Origin: Bursaphelenchus xylophilus
Lineage: Eukaryota > Nematoda > Chromadorea > Rhabditida > Aphelenchoididae
Direction of reading: 5' to 3'
Assembly: GCA_904066235.2 (NCBI GenBank)
Contig: CAJFCV020000003.1
Span: forward strand, 12,214,001-12,278,000
Length of the DNA: 64,000 nt
The notes under the pieces are model-generated. The model made no database searches. It was not told the origin of the DNA and worked only from the letters and a program-made list of their open reading frames with translations. Positions 61,523 to 64,000 of the stretch are shown here, piece by piece (positions within the stretch are counted from its first letter, which is position 1; every line of letters begins with the position of its first letter). The translations under genes were made by a program, and so were the position numbers.

Positions 61523-64000
61523 ATGGAAGTCCCAATGACCATCGCACCGTGCATGACCTCCACTCCTCTTCAGCAACGCGCCCGCAACCTGGCGCCCCTC
61601 CAGTTGAAGCCATTCTACTCTGACGGTCTCCTCTCGCCCCGCCAGATCCATCTGAACAATTTCCGAGCACAAAATATTGATGATAGTGCCTACGACTCAA
61701 TGTGTGATCCGCTGCTCCCCAGAAGCTTGCTGGGAACGCCGAAGAGCGGCGGCTTGGACAAACCGAACCTCAGCTTCAGCCCACAACTCAGCCAGATCTC
61801 CGGCGAATTTAGCCAACGTGAGTTGGAGCAATTTTTGGAGGGGGTCTGGTTGAGAAAAATTAGAAAAAACTGAGAATTTATGGGTGAAGACAAGAAGATA
61901 ATTTTGTTTTGGCTATGTCAGGAGGAAGGAGAGGTCCTAATAGGTGGTTGTGAAAAGAAAGGCGTTTATTTGGGCATCCATCATTGTTTTTGACCTTATT
62001 TTAGACATCAGATGTGGGCATTTAGATTTTGGTCGATTTGAAGGTGATAAAGTGAAGTCGTTTAGATGCCAATCTTTTTGTTGAAGCTCAAGGGTCTCTT
62101 CGATCCATCTGAAAGGATTAGAAGGTCAAATTATTTTTTATCCAGCTTTTCTGACCTTATTTTAGACATCAGACGTGGGCATTTAGATTTTGGTCGATTT
62201 GAAGGTGATAAAGTGAAGTTGTTTAGATGCCAATCTTTTTGTTGAAGCTCAAGGGTCTCTTCGATCCATCTGAAAGGATATGAAGGCCAATTTATTTTTT
62301 ATCCAGCTTTTCTGACCTTATTTTAGACACCTATAGTGCCCTTTGCAATTTTTCAAATTTATAGTTAAAAACTTGTATGGTTGGGCGAATAACTATCCTA
62401 GTAGAAGCCCAGAGCTTTTAAGAAATGTCTAGTATTGTTCATAGCACCTGTGGGCATCTGTTTATCCCAGTAAATGGACCTTATTTTAGCCCCCAGCGAT
62501 CTCCTTTGTGGCCTCTGCCAAGGCATCTACCGTGATCCCCGAGTCCTTGCTTGCTTCCACAGCTTTTGCAGAGAATGTCTAGACCAACATGCGGCCGGAT
62601 TGTCCAGAGTCAACTGCCCAGCATGCAACAGTCGCACTCAATTGTCCCAACTTGGAGTAGATGGACTCTTGGCCGATTACGCGTTGATTCATGCCGTCAA
62701 AATTCATGAATTGAAAGGTGAGAGATCTTCCAGTGTCTTGTCAGTAATGCCAGTTACGTAATAAAGGGTAATGGCTGTTTATTCATCGATTTTTAGAAGG
62801 AAATATCGATCGATTTGAGCTCGAGGTTTCCAAGACCAAAAAATGCCACTGTTTGGAACATCGGTAAGGTTTTTGATTTGTTTTTTTGCTGTTTTAGGTG
62901 TCTCAAGCCAAATTGAAGTAAATAATAGTGATTCAGACTTGAAATTTTCAAAATTTCAGATTTTTTGGGGATTTTTTTGACTTGGAGGTCATGGATAATA
63001 TTTTTATTAGTTTGTGATTTTTTGATGCTAGTTGGCTCAAATTTTTTGTTTGAAAAAATAGAAGAGACCTTATGGAGTGCCATTGTCGTTATTTTAGTCT
63101 ATAAAAATTTGAGAGTTTTTGTTTTTCGACAATTTTTTTTGACCTGACCCGTCATGGATAATATAATTTTTTGTTTGAACTTGAATTTTGATAAGTAATT
63201 TTAGTAGTCGCCCTCTCCAGTTTTACTGCTTATCCTGTGACTTTGCTGTGTGTCAGGAATGCACTCAAAAGGATCATCCCCGCCCCATGCACCAACTGGA
63301 ACCCATCGAAAACGCGGCGCAAGCCCAGCTGATGGCCATTGAAAATCTGATCGATGAGGTGAATTTAAAACAACGAGAGCTGCGCACAGCCTTCCAACAG
63401 ATCGAAACCATCCAGAGACGAGTGAACACGTCGCAGAATCAGGCCACCGCCAAGCTCCGAGAGACCTTGAACCGAATGATTCAGGTCATCCAGGACGCCC
63501 ACGATTGTCTTCAGAAAGACCTGGATGCAACGTATATTCATCGACAGGTAGGGAGATTTGATTTGAAGACGTTTCAGGACATTCCCCATCACTTCCGATA
63601 TTACTATAGAGGAGCTGGAAAAATAAGTTTTTTTAAATTATTTCTTGGTGTTTTAGGAGCAGATTGTCAGCATCAGCCGAGGAGTCCAGAAGATGACCGG
63701 CAAAATCTCGGAAACTGTGAAATTCGCCCAACGCCTCCTGAAATACGGCCGTCCGGCGGAGGTGCTGGTCTTCAAGCCGCTGCTCGAGGCGCGCCTCCGC
63801 GGGTTCCTCACCTTCAACGCCGAAACGGAGATGATTTTGAACGGAAATATGGAGATTGAACAACCCCGTGTGGAGGCGACCCAGGTCGTCCAAGCTCTGA
63901 CTTCGCTCTGCCTCAGCGGACGACCCGATTCCTGGAACCACGCCGACTCTTGCCACACCCATCACCACCCCGCCGGCTCACTTTTGCCCCAAAGTTTGGT
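61523..64000 (+). CDS. RING/B-box/coiled-coil protein, probably TRIM-NHL (N-terminal part, runs off the window)
   Basis: Exons: 61523-61817, 62490-62717, 62797-62863, 63205-63547, 63657 to beyond 64000. After a Ser/Pro-rich N-terminus (about 100 residues) comes a RING finger: C-G-L-C, then C-F-H-S-F-C-R-E-C and C-P-A-C. Next is a B-box 2 (KCHCLEHR...FYCLSCDFAVCQEC...H...H), a long coiled coil (VNLKQRELRTAFQQIETIQR onward) and a helical segment with ETVKFAQRLLKYGRPAEVL. This order is that of the TRIM-NHL proteins (Brat, NCL-1, TRIM2/3, TRIM71), which act as E3 ligases and/or mRNA regulators; the NHL propeller would lie beyond 64000. Which subfamily it is I cannot tell. Exon 1 contains a GCACCGTGC (61544-61552) encoding APC. 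Intron 4 (62864-63204) has inverted TCATGGATAATAT phrases. Confidence 0.85.
61985..62480. repeat. 161-bp tandem repeat in TRIM intron 1
   Basis: Two nearly identical copies and a partial third, marked by GACCTTATTTTAGACATCAG at about 61992, 62153 and 62316. The last copy of GACCTTATTTTAG (62477-62489) forms the actual acceptor of exon 2, so the repeat phrase and the splice site coincide. Confidence 0.88.

Noticed and set aside
63633..63968. Minus-strand open frames opposite the last TRIM exon
   Set aside because: Antisense shadows of a GC-rich coding exon whose plus frame continues the TRIM protein in phase.

Overview
The window is a piece of a nematode genome. Intron acceptors follow the (T)TTTCAG pattern and donors the GTAAG pattern. 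One gene has its ATG directly behind a TTTTTTTAG acceptor, as expected for spliced-leader trans-splicing. The gene content (huntingtin, NUF2, INPP4-type phosphatase, endostatin collagen, TRIM-NHL) is metazoan. I cannot name the species. All gene models were built by hand from splice signals and reading-frame phase, and every joined exon set keeps an open frame.

Layout: 2-73, last exon of an unidentified plus-strand gene; 74-1768, palindrome arrays; 1824-5544 (minus), a NUF2/HIM-10 kinetochore protein; 6217-30548 (plus), a 28-exon huntingtin orthologue of 2,483 residues without a polyglutamine tract; 31124-35407 and 36374-41814 (both minus), two tandem paralogues coding for unrecognised type I membrane proteins; 41830-48170, a large non-coding block with palindrome arrays and a 2.2-kb foldback; 48184-52135 (plus), a short collagen XV/XVIII-like protein with trimerisation and endostatin domains; 52558-60098 (minus), an inositol-polyphosphate 4-phosphatase; 61523 to beyond 64000 (plus), the N-terminal half of a RING/B-box/coiled-coil protein, probably TRIM-NHL. 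The genes are ordinary single-copy neighbours with no sign of forming one pathway. NUF2/HTT and INPP4/TRIM are divergent pairs; the collagen and INPP4 genes converge.

The most striking thing is the non-coding DNA. Introns and intergenic spaces are filled with copies (hundreds by eye, not counted) of a short odd-length palindrome, GCACNGTGC, with a free central base, usually flanked by a T-run on the left and an A-run on the right, spaced about 20-45 bp. In many arrays it is coupled to a second box, TTGTCGC. The same two elements occur inside short terminal-inverted-repeat elements in the window, which may be the source. Two arrays have become about 32-bp satellites with a higher-order unit of about 186-189 bp.

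Several unrelated tandem repeats in different introns share a unit length near 161-168 bp. Other mobile DNA includes a dead mariner (DD34D, first catalytic D changed to N), at least four MITE-like families, two foldback elements carrying tRNA-like sequence, and large hairpins. Most long open frames in the arrays are by-products of the repeats and are not genes.
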